Assembly (NCBI GenBank): GCA_002396665.1
Contig: DGYJ01000075.1
Span: 3,991 to 16,294, forward strand
Source: Bdellovibrionaceae bacterium UBA5009
GTDB lineage: Bacteria > Bdellovibrionota > Bdellovibrionia > Bdellovibrionales > Bdellovibrionaceae
DNA length: 12,304 nucleotides
Direction of reading: 5' to 3'
The position numbers and the translations under genes are program-made. Under the pieces are notes generated by a model. It was not told where the DNA came from, did not search any database, and saw only the letters and a program-made list of their open reading frames with translations. Below, one piece after another: positions 1 to 6,059 of this stretch. Numbering within the stretch: position 1 is the stretch's first letter; each line of letters begins with the position of its first letter.

Positions 1-1168
1 GAGGCCCCCCATGAGAGAATTTTTTCAATAGTTCACTGGCCGATATGGCGCAGGATTTATTTTTTGAAACACCTGCGCGTCCTGTTTTTACAAAATAGTC
101 AGTTGTAATTCCACAACCACAATCAGAGCCCGGCATCGTGTAGGCCGCATCACCCATGATGACAGATTGGGCTGGCATCGATGTGATATAGGGCGAAACG
201 AAATGTAAAAATCCAGTTTCGCCATAATTTAATTTTTTCAATGTTTTAAAATCACGAATAAAAACCCGTGACCATGTCGGGATATGGAATTGATGGTTCG
301 CACATTCGACATAGGGAATGCAATGTTCTGTGGATCCAAAACCATCACGAAGGCGGGCATTGGGAATTGCTAATTGGTTTTCGATCATCGAATACAATTC
401 TTTTTTGGTGATCTCTTGGTCCCGGTGACTTTTCCAGCCGCCACCTAAAAAAACTAAGCTGTCTTTGTGCAACTGCAAAGGGGCCATGCCAAGATCTTTC
501 ATTCTTTGCAAAGTAAAATAAAAAAATGAGGGGAATCCAAATATTCTGACCGGAATTTTTTGTTCAGCAAATTTTTGAAATGTGGCAATTGTTCCGTAAA
601 GATCGAACTCATGGCCACCATGTCCCGTGCGCTTAAGGGCATAGAAGGCTTCATTGATCGGGGCATAATTGCAAAGATAGTTATCTGTGTAAGCTGTGCC
701 TAATTTTGAAGAAGCTTCAGTCTCGTAGGTAAATAAAACATAGTTGCATTTTTGATTTGGTGTGACCCATTTGTTGTATTCAAAAATCCAATCCAACATT
801 CGTTGGGCTGACCCTATGGACCATTGATCGAAAAAGACTTGGGATTTTTGCCCTTGGGTCCCTGACGAGGTCAAATGCAGCGTCACTTCACTTCGCGGGA
901 CAGACAAAATTTCATAGGCTTTAAAAAAATGGGCCCAGACGGGTGGCAAATGAATTAAATCTTCGATGGATTTAATTTGCGACCAATTGAAATTATTTTT
1001 AGCGAGTAATTTTTTGTAAAACGAAGATTTTTCTTGATGCCAAAAAGTATTTTGCTTCATGGCTTCAAGGAACAAAGAGTCGAGGTCAGAACTTTTTGCG
1101 TAGGGTGTGTTGACCTCGCAAAGCTTTTGCACTTGATCAAGCTGGGAAGAAGGAACTTGAAGGCTCAT
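1..1168 (-). CDS. LuxE-like acyl-protein synthetase, C-terminus cut by window edge
   Basis: I translated 389 uninterrupted codons; the stop lies beyond the left edge. The protein resembles the LuxE acyl-protein synthetase family (adenylate-forming enzymes). In bioluminescent bacteria LuxE activates a fatty acid with ATP, carries it on a cysteine and passes it to the reductase LuxC. Visible marks are the AMP/phosphate-loop-like motif LTSSGTQGQ (residues 99-107), FGFPSFFYF (210-218), the glycine-rich FLGGGWKSH (240-248), the adenylation-type motif RDGFGSTEH (274-282) and GDAAYTMPGSDCGCG (339-353). Cys373, in KSCAIS near the end, is placed like the acyl-accepting cysteine of LuxE, which is Cys364 in the Photobacterium enzyme as I recall it. 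LuxE proteins have about 370-380 residues, so little is missing. The ATG at 1168 overlaps the GNAT stop as ATGA and has GGAG (1173-1176) 4 bases upstream. No luciferase gene is visible, so the substrate is unknown; a reductase partner may lie to the left. Confidence 0.85.
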   Translation of the reverse strand, partial: MSLQVPSSQLDQVQKLCEVNTPYAKSSDLDSLFLEAMKQNTFWHQEKSSFYKKLLAKNNFNWSQIKSIEDLIHLPPVWAHFFKAYEILSVPRSEVTLHLTSSGTQGQKSQVFFDQWSIGSAQRMLDWIFEYNKWVTPNQKCNYVLFTYETEASSKLGTAYTDNYLCNYAPINEAFYALKRTGHGGHEFDLYGTIATFQKFAEQKIPVRIFGFPSFFYFTLQRMKDLGMAPLQLHKDSLVFLGGGWKSHRDQEITKKELYSMIENQLAIPNARLRDGFGSTEHCIPYVECANHQFHIPTWSRVFIRDFKTLKKLNYGETGFLHFVSPYITSMPAQSVIMGDAAYTMPGSDCGCGITTDYFVKTGRAGVSKNKSCAISASELLKKFSHGGP

Positions 1169-2334
1169 GTGACTCCGATGATTTCAAGTGTTTCTAAGTT
1201 CATTTGCTTCCATAAGTCAATATACTGATCAATATAGGGTTTAAATTGGGGGATAATAGCCATTCCTTTGAAGTTTAAAGGCTCCATTGAACGGGACATG
1301 ACGATATAGTCCTCATGATCATCACCATTTTGGCGCATGGCTGGGTAGATGGCAGAAGGTAAAAATTGACCTCGAAGAAATGTTTCGATGGCCTTTTTCA
1401 TTCGGGTATTGATCAAAACTTCCATGTAGGTCACGCCGATATCGTGCAATTGCAAATATAAATTTGTTAATTGCCCGTGCAAATGAAATGGTGAATTGCT
1501 TGTCTTGATTAAGGTGCAGTACCCATCACGTTTACTGAAGTAAGCAAAAATTTCCATGCGGCCTTTTTTTTCTGTCAAAAGCATATTCGGAGTATGAAAG
1601 GGAAAAAAACGATCCGCAGGGTCTGGAAAAATTTCTAAAAATTTTCTAAGCACGTAATGCGGAGCTTGAATGACTTCGAACTCCCAATTGTCGTTAGCAT
1701 CAGATGTAGCAAGTTCAGGCAACTCAATATTTTCAACCTCGGGAATTTGAATCAGTGGATTTGTTTTTTTCAAACAGTTGTATATTGGAACTAATTTTTT
1801 AGATATTCCTTGGGGGCCTTGGCGCTGGCCTAAGATGCCATCACGAAATTTGGCAAATAATGTCACAGTTTCGTACTGACTTAAGCGATGGGCATTGGGA
1901 AACAATCCTAAAGGCAAAAAATCATTTTTAATAAAAACTTTTTGCGCACCAATGTGAACGGTACGTGTTGTCGCATACAAAGAGTTAATGTCTTGATATT
2001 TAGAAAGATGTAAATCACTTAAGTGAGCGACAAGATGGTGACCAATTTTATGTTTTTGATATTCAGGCAATACCACAAGTCCTAAAAGTTTTCCGATGTG
2101 ATTGAAGGTGTCTTTTTCTAAAATGATGGCGCCAACGACGAGATTTTTTTTAATATCCCTGGCGACACAGACATCATGGGTTTCGTGATTTCGAATGGCT
2201 TCTTTTAAAAGATCGGGATCATTTCCGTAAGTGATGGGATAACTTTTACCGTAAACAATCTGGTAATTTTTTAATATGCCATCAATGTCATGGACCTTGG
2301 CTTTTTCTAAAATGATGTCATCGTTGATTTTCAT
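1165..2334 (-). CDS. GNAT-family acyltransferase with two GNAT-like halves
   Basis: A 389-residue soluble protein. The N-terminal half (about 6-165) has a GNAT acetyltransferase layout: strand and acyl-CoA-binding motif A at 84-102 (LGLVVLPEYQKHKIGHHLV). The usual Q/R-x-x-G-x-G/A signature reads QKHKIG, with lysine in place of the first glycine. The late helix-strand segment follows at 128-146 (FIKNDFLPLGLFP). The C-terminal half (about 215-350) is more divergent but ends in a matching segment, FLRGQFLPSAIYP (319-331), then a strand DYIVMSRSM, suggesting a second degenerate GNAT fold. GNAT enzymes move an acyl group from acyl-CoA, or sometimes an acyl carrier, to an amine; the substrate here is unknown. 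The start at 2334 overlaps the exporter stop (ATGA) and has GAGG (2340-2343) 5 bases upstream. The end overlaps the LuxE-like start, so the three genes are probably translated together. Confidence 0.85.
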   Translation of the reverse strand: MKINDDIILEKAKVHDIDGILKNYQIVYGKSYPITYGNDPDLLKEAIRNHETHDVCVARDIKKNLVVGAIILEKDTFNHIGKLLGLVVLPEYQKHKIGHHLVAHLSDLHLSKYQDINSLYATTRTVHIGAQKVFIKNDFLPLGLFPNAHRLSQYETVTLFAKFRDGILGQRQGPQGISKKLVPIYNCLKKTNPLIQIPEVENIELPELATSDANDNWEFEVIQAPHYVLRKFLEIFPDPADRFFPFHTPNMLLTEKKGRMEIFAYFSKRDGYCTLIKTSNSPFHLHGQLTNLYLQLHDIGVTYMEVLINTRMKKAIETFLRGQFLPSAIYPAMRQNGDDHEDYIVMSRSMEPLNFKGMAIIPQFKPYIDQYIDLWKQMNLETLEIIGVT

Positions 2335-3623
2335 AGGGCCCTCGCCTTTGTCGTGAAATGATCCTGTGATGATATTTTTCTAAAAAATAAAGAAAATAAA
2401 ATTACAATTGCACCGCTATAAAATGCAAACTGCGGAACGGATATATGGCGCATAATAAATCCGGCAGACAGCATCGAAAAAGGCACGCTGGCTGTGGCAA
2501 TCAGATTAGCCAAGGTCATAATATACGGCAACTGATCTTCAGAAAGTTCTTTTTGAAAGTAGGTCAGAATATTCACATTCAGTATGCTCAGGATGAGTCC
2601 GAGCGCAAACATGAGCGAGACCCCAAAATGAATTTTTTGATTGTAGGCAAAACAAATAAAAATAAGTCCAAAGCCACTGATCAGTGTGTATAAAAAATTT
2701 AAAAAATGTTTATGATTGCGAATTTGAAAAACTAAAAGAGCAATCCCACCAGTTAAAGCGCCGAAGGCCCAGCCCGTTTCTAGCCACGACAGGGCCGACG
2801 ACGAACCACCAAAAACATTTTTGGCATACCAGGGAAGAAAAATAAACAATGGGGCCATGATAATGTTCAGAATAAAAAACAAATAAATCAGTTTTTTAAT
2901 GACAGAAAATTGCTTTAAAATTTGAAATGTTTTTTTCATCGATGTGGCGAAATTTTCACTTTGGATTTCTTCTTTGCTAGCGAAATCAGGTGTAGTCTGG
3001 GGATTTGCCACAAGCGAAGTATTTGTTTGTGGTTCAATCCGTGATTGATAAAAGGCCCCAAACATAAACAGCAAGGCGTTGATCAGCATTAAATTTGAAA
3101 CGCTTGAGTATTGAAGCAGCCAAATGGAAAGCGTGGCCGCAAAAACATGGGACAGCGAAAAGCAAAGATCAATAAGAGTATTTAATGACGAAATATTTTT
3201 ATCACTAACAAGTTGGGGCGGCAGACTCATCAGCGCGGGATTAAAAAAACTGCTGCCAATTCCAATGAAGAAAACCCCAATGAACAGGGCGGGTAACAAT
3301 TCATGTTCTTGGCGGGTCGACGCATAAACGTGCAATAATAAAAAAACGATTCCTCGAAACAGATCTGCCCCGATCACTGTTCGAAGAGGCCTTATTTTTG
3401 TGATCCATTGACCCATCCAAGGAAACGAAATCAAATTTGGCAAAAATCCTAAAAATAAATACCAAGGTAAATATATTTCAGAAAATTTTTGCGTGATCAG
3501 CCAAATTAAACCAATGGACATGGTCTTGTCGCAAATTTGCGAAAGCAATTGTGAAAACAACAAGATGCGGGCATTTTTTTCTTTAAAAACACCCAGTGAT
3601 TCAGTGATGGCCATTGAGCCCAT
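2331..3623 (-). CDS. MFS transporter, MFS_3/EntS-like exporter
   Basis: A 430-residue membrane protein with about 12 predicted transmembrane segments in two halves, split by a hydrophilic loop at about 195-240. FFNPALMSLPPQLV (126-139) is the typical MFS_3 segment of the EntS-like siderophore and drug exporters (usually F-x-P-A..A..P-x-L-V). SALSWLETGWAFGALTGG (276-293) matches the corresponding segment of the second half. The loop 2-3 motif (usually G-x-x-x-D-R-x-G-R-R) is degenerate, reading GQWITKIRPLR (71-81) without the aspartate. The likely role is proton-driven export of a small molecule across the inner membrane; the substrate cannot be read from the sequence. The gene lies 78 bases after icd and overlaps the acyltransferase by 4 bases, which suggests it exports the product of that cassette. 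No Shine-Dalgarno sequence precedes the ATG at 3623; the ATG at 3614 (codon 4) is an alternative start. Confidence 0.88.
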   Translation of the reverse strand: MGSMAITESLGVFKEKNARILLFSQLLSQICDKTMSIGLIWLITQKFSEIYLPWYLFLGFLPNLISFPWMGQWITKIRPLRTVIGADLFRGIVFLLLHVYASTRQEHELLPALFIGVFFIGIGSSFFNPALMSLPPQLVSDKNISSLNTLIDLCFSLSHVFAATLSIWLLQYSSVSNLMLINALLFMFGAFYQSRIEPQTNTSLVANPQTTPDFASKEEIQSENFATSMKKTFQILKQFSVIKKLIYLFFILNIIMAPLFIFLPWYAKNVFGGSSSALSWLETGWAFGALTGGIALLVFQIRNHKHFLNFLYTLISGFGLIFICFAYNQKIHFGVSLMFALGLILSILNVNILTYFQKELSEDQLPYIMTLANLIATASVPFSMLSAGFIMRHISVPQFAFYSGAIVILFSLFFRKISSQDHFTTKARAL

Positions 3624-3660
3624 TGTTTCATGTTTAGGATGTTTTTGTCTTTAGAAGCGA

Positions 3661-3688
3661 GGGCCAGCCCTAGACAAAGGCCAAGCCC
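3661..3688 (-). other. GC-rich imperfect hairpin in icd-MFS spacer
   Basis: In minus-strand RNA two 10-base arms (3688-3679 and 3670-3661) can pair around an 8-base loop. Eight of ten positions pair, including one G-U, with U-U and G-G mismatches. It starts 13 bases after the icd stop. No U-run follows, so it is not a classical intrinsic terminator. It may stabilise the icd 3' end, attenuate read-through into the exporter, or mean nothing. Confidence 0.3.
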
Positions 3689-3701
3689 AATAAATAAGAA
3701 A

Positions 3702-4928
3702 CTATTTCGCTAAAGCTTTTTGCAAGTTTGTGTTGATAGCTTCCAAAAAATCTTCAGTGTTCTGATATTTATCAGCAGTGACTTTGTCGCCGTAAATACA
3801 AACAGCCAAGTCTTTTGTCATTTTCCCAGACTCGACAGTTTCGATACAAACTTTTTCCAAAGTTTCACTGAATTTCACAAGCTCTTGGTTGTTGTCCAAT
3901 TTTCCACGGTGGGCAAGTCCACGAGTCCACGCAAAGATCGATGCGATTGGATTTGTTGAAGTGGGTTTACCTTGTTGGTGCATACGGTAGTGGCGAGTGA
4001 CTGTTCCGTGGGCGGCTTCAGCTTCCACAGTTTTTCCGTCTGGAGTGATCAAAACAGAAGTCATCAACCCCAAAGAACCGAAACCTTGGGCTACAGTATC
4101 TGACTGCACATCGCCATCGTAGTTTTTACAAGCCCAAACAAAACTTCCACTCCATTTCAAACAGCTGGCCACCATGTCATCGATCAAACGATGTTCGTAA
4201 GTGATTCCTGCGGCTTCATACTGAGCTTTAAATTCTTTTTGATAAATTTCTTCGAAGATGTCTTTGAAACGGCCATCGTATTTTTTCAAAATGGTGTTTT
4301 TAGTTGAAAGATACAAAGGCCATTTTTTTTGTAAAGCCACATTGAAGCATGATCTTGCAAATCCCATGATGGATTCATCGGTATTATACATTGTCAAAGC
4401 AACTCCGTTGCCTTTGAAGTTGTAAACTTCATGCTGGATCTTTTCGCCATTTTCGCCTTCGAAAGTCACTGTCAATTTGCCTTTGCCTTTAGTGACGAAA
4501 TCAGTCGCACGGTATTGATCACCAAAGGCATGGCGGCCGATAACAATCGGCGAAGTCCAGCCTGGAACAAGGCGCGGAATATTTTTGATGACGATGGGTT
4601 CACGGAAAACAGTTCCATCTAAAATATTACGGATCGTTCCGTTGGGTGATTTCCACATTTGTTTTAAGTTGAATTCTTTCACGCGGGCTTCATCTGGAGT
4701 AATGGTCGCGCACTTGATACCAACATTGTATTTTTTGATGGCTTCGGCAGCATCAACAGTCACTTGGTCGTTGGTTTTATCTCGGTACTCCATGCCCAAG
4801 TCGAAATATTTAATGTCGATTTCAAGGTATGGAAGGATCAATTTATTTTTAATAAATGTCCAAATGATACGGGTCATTTCATCGCCATCAAGTTCAACAA
4901 CAGGATTTGCTACTTTGATTTTTTTCAT
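3702..4928 (-). CDS. icd: NADP-dependent isocitrate dehydrogenase, animal/IDH1-type
   Basis: Cytoplasmic TCA-cycle enzyme oxidising isocitrate to 2-oxoglutarate and CO2 with formation of NADPH. The 408 residues match the whole dimeric eukaryote-like family rather than the E. coli Icd type. Substrate-binding IGRHAFGDQYRATD (130-143) holds Arg132 and Tyr139, at the same numbers as in human IDH1. STKNTILKKYDGRFKD (208-223) carries catalytic Lys210. Metal-binding aspartates are Asp250 (LIDDMVA) and Asp273/Asp277 (DGDVQSDTVAQ). AAHGTVTRHYR (305-315) gives the NADP-selective Arg312/His313 pair, followed by TSTNPIASIFAWTRG (323-337). All key residues are present and the length is normal (about 404-415), so it should be active. 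The ATG at 4928 has AAAGGA (4939-4944) 10 bases upstream. It follows srkA by 70 bases and may have its own promoter there. Confidence 0.98.
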   Translation of the reverse strand: MKKIKVANPVVELDGDEMTRIIWTFIKNKLILPYLEIDIKYFDLGMEYRDKTNDQVTVDAAEAIKKYNVGIKCATITPDEARVKEFNLKQMWKSPNGTIRNILDGTVFREPIVIKNIPRLVPGWTSPIVIGRHAFGDQYRATDFVTKGKGKLTVTFEGENGEKIQHEVYNFKGNGVALTMYNTDESIMGFARSCFNVALQKKWPLYLSTKNTILKKYDGRFKDIFEEIYQKEFKAQYEAAGITYEHRLIDDMVASCLKWSGSFVWACKNYDGDVQSDTVAQGFGSLGLMTSVLITPDGKTVEAEAAHGTVTRHYRMHQQGKPTSTNPIASIFAWTRGLAHRGKLDNNQELVKFSETLEKVCIETVESGKMTKDLAVCIYGDKVTADKYQNTEDFLEAINTNLQKALAK

Positions 4929-4998
4929 TTTCTAGAGGTCCTTTTATCTTGGTTAAAGAATCTAAGTAATGGATTTTGTTCAAAAAGTCCAGGGTCAG
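4929..4998 (-). promoter_or_regulatory. srkA-icd spacer: icd ribosome-binding site and weak promoter candidate
   Basis: The 70-base spacer holds a clear Shine-Dalgarno sequence, AAAGGA, at 4944-4939. Further upstream on the minus strand, TTGAAC (4983-4978) matches the -35 consensus at 4 of 6 positions. The sequence about 17-18 bases downstream (TTCTTTAA region) is only a poor -10 match. An icd promoter here is possible but weakly supported. No terminator hairpin with a U-run was seen after srkA. Confidence 0.3.
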
Positions 4999-5955
4999 TT
5001 AATAGGACCAGACGATTTTCTCTAAAGCTTCGGTCTCTTCGGCCCAATAGCTATAGGTTCCAAACTCGGGGAAAAGTTTTGGAAACGAGGGGTCAGACCA
5101 ACGTCTAGCGATCCAGCCAGCATAGGATAGAATTCGAAAGCCCCTAAAAAGGGGAATCCATTCCCACTGATGGTGGGGGAAGTCGCGAAGTTCTTCGTAA
5201 CCTTGCAGAAAGTTTTCTTTTTCATTTTCAAAGGATTCTTTGTCGCCACTTAAAAGCATCCAAACATCTTGAATTGCGGGGCCGTTACAAAAATCATCAA
5301 AGTCGATAAAGAAAAATTGTTTTCCATTGTGCAAAAGATTTCCACGGTGGGCATCTCCATGAATGCGAATTAAATCCTGATCAAGTGGTAGTTCGTCGAT
5401 GTGCTGCAAAAGAGATTCAGCGGCTTTGTTGTATCTGTTGCGGATTTCCGGGGAAATCCAATTTTGCAAAAGATCTAAAGAGGCCCACCCACCTGGGTGG
5501 GAGGTGTCCAACACGGGACGATGTTCTGCCCATTTTCTGGCGCCAACATTGTGCAACTGCGCAAGTCTTCGACCAATTTCTGCATAATCTTTTAACAGAA
5601 TTTCCTGTGGTAGGCGTCCTTTAATTTTGGGAAAAAATGTCACAAAAAATTCTTTTTGTTTAAGCAAAGTTTTCCCATTTTTGTCTTTTAAGGGGACATG
5701 GACAGGAAAGTCTTCTGCAGCTAGCTCAAATAAAAAATCATGTTCTTCTTGTATGGTTTCTGCTGACCATCTTTCGGGGCGATAAAACTTCACAATCACA
5801 GGTTCTGAGTTTTCGAGCTGGACCTGAAAAACTCGATTTTCATAGGAGTTGAGTTGCGAGATTTCACCCGTGGGCGTAAAGCCCGCATTTTCACTGGCCA
5901 ACAGCACATCATTGGCGTCGAGATTTTTAAAGTGGTGAGAGTTTTTTAAATCCAT
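4999..5955 (-). CDS. srkA: SrkA (YihE)-type stress response Ser/Thr kinase
   Basis: A cytoplasmic kinase of the aminoglycoside-phosphotransferase fold, resembling E. coli SrkA/YihE along its length (about 320 against 328 residues). E. coli SrkA protects stressed cells from death downstream of envelope and oxidative stress. Numbered from the alternative TTG: family motif LNSYENRVFQ (40-49); VIVKFYRPERW (58-68) with Lys61 as likely ATP-contacting lysine; RIHGDAHRGN (202-211), the Brenner-type catalytic loop with Asp206; FIDFDD (221-226) with the metal-binding aspartates; and NGPAIQDVWMLLSGDK (229-244), very typical of the family. I chose ATG 5955 because it gives an N-terminus close in length to YihE. 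An in-frame TTG at 5970 would add five residues. Neither start has a good Shine-Dalgarno sequence. The gene is divergent from the secreted-protein gene and leads into icd on the same strand. Confidence 0.9.
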   Translation of the reverse strand: MDLKNSHHFKNLDANDVLLASENAGFTPTGEISQLNSYENRVFQVQLENSEPVIVKFYRPERWSAETIQEEHDFLFELAAEDFPVHVPLKDKNGKTLLKQKEFFVTFFPKIKGRLPQEILLKDYAEIGRRLAQLHNVGARKWAEHRPVLDTSHPGGWASLDLLQNWISPEIRNRYNKAAESLLQHIDELPLDQDLIRIHGDAHRGNLLHNGKQFFFIDFDDFCNGPAIQDVWMLLSGDKESFENEKENFLQGYEELRDFPHHQWEWIPLFRGFRILSYAGWIARRWSDPSFPKLFPEFGTYSYWAEETEALEKIVWSY

Positions 5956-6059
5956 CAAAGTTATACTCAACTAAACGAGAGACAATGTCATTCTCTGACT
6001 AAGGTCTGAATTCGCGAAAATAGTCTTATCATTCTCGGAGCATAGCCGATAAGAACTCT
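5956..6059. promoter_or_regulatory. Divergent spacer between srkA and secreted-protein gene
   Basis: This 104-bp spacer must hold the start signals of two opposite genes. For the plus-strand gene, TATCAT (6027-6032) matches the -10 consensus at 5 of 6 positions, but no good -35 lies at proper distance. TTCGCGAA (6011-6018) is a perfect 8-bp palindrome and could be an operator half-site or chance. For srkA no convincing promoter was found. The inverted repeat listed separately lies at the right end. Confidence 0.4.
6024..6054 (+). repeat. Inverted repeat just upstream of the secreted-protein start codon
   Basis: TCTTATC (6024-6030) and GATAAGA (6048-6054) are perfect 7-bp arms around a 17-base loop, ending 5 bases before ATG 6060. 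The loop contains GGAG (6037-6040), the only Shine-Dalgarno-like string nearby, about 19 bases from the start and so too far for normal use. A competing shorter stem, TCGG/CCGA (6035-6038 and 6046-6049), would hide part of it. It could be a translational control hairpin, a protein-binding dyad, or chance. Confidence 0.35.

Noticed and set aside
1..3623. A bioluminescence (lux) operon
   Set aside because: Only a LuxE-like gene is present; its neighbours are a transporter and an acetyltransferase, not luciferase subunits.
4585..5108. Plus-strand open frames of 114-116 codons over the start of icd
   Set aside because: They lie antisense to strongly conserved icd and the srkA end, resemble no known protein and are explained as shadows of real coding frames.
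5956..5968. TATAAC close to the srkA ATG as a -10 box for a leaderless transcript
   Set aside because: No acceptable -35 element lies at proper distance, and a single -10 match in an AT-rich spacer is expected by chance.
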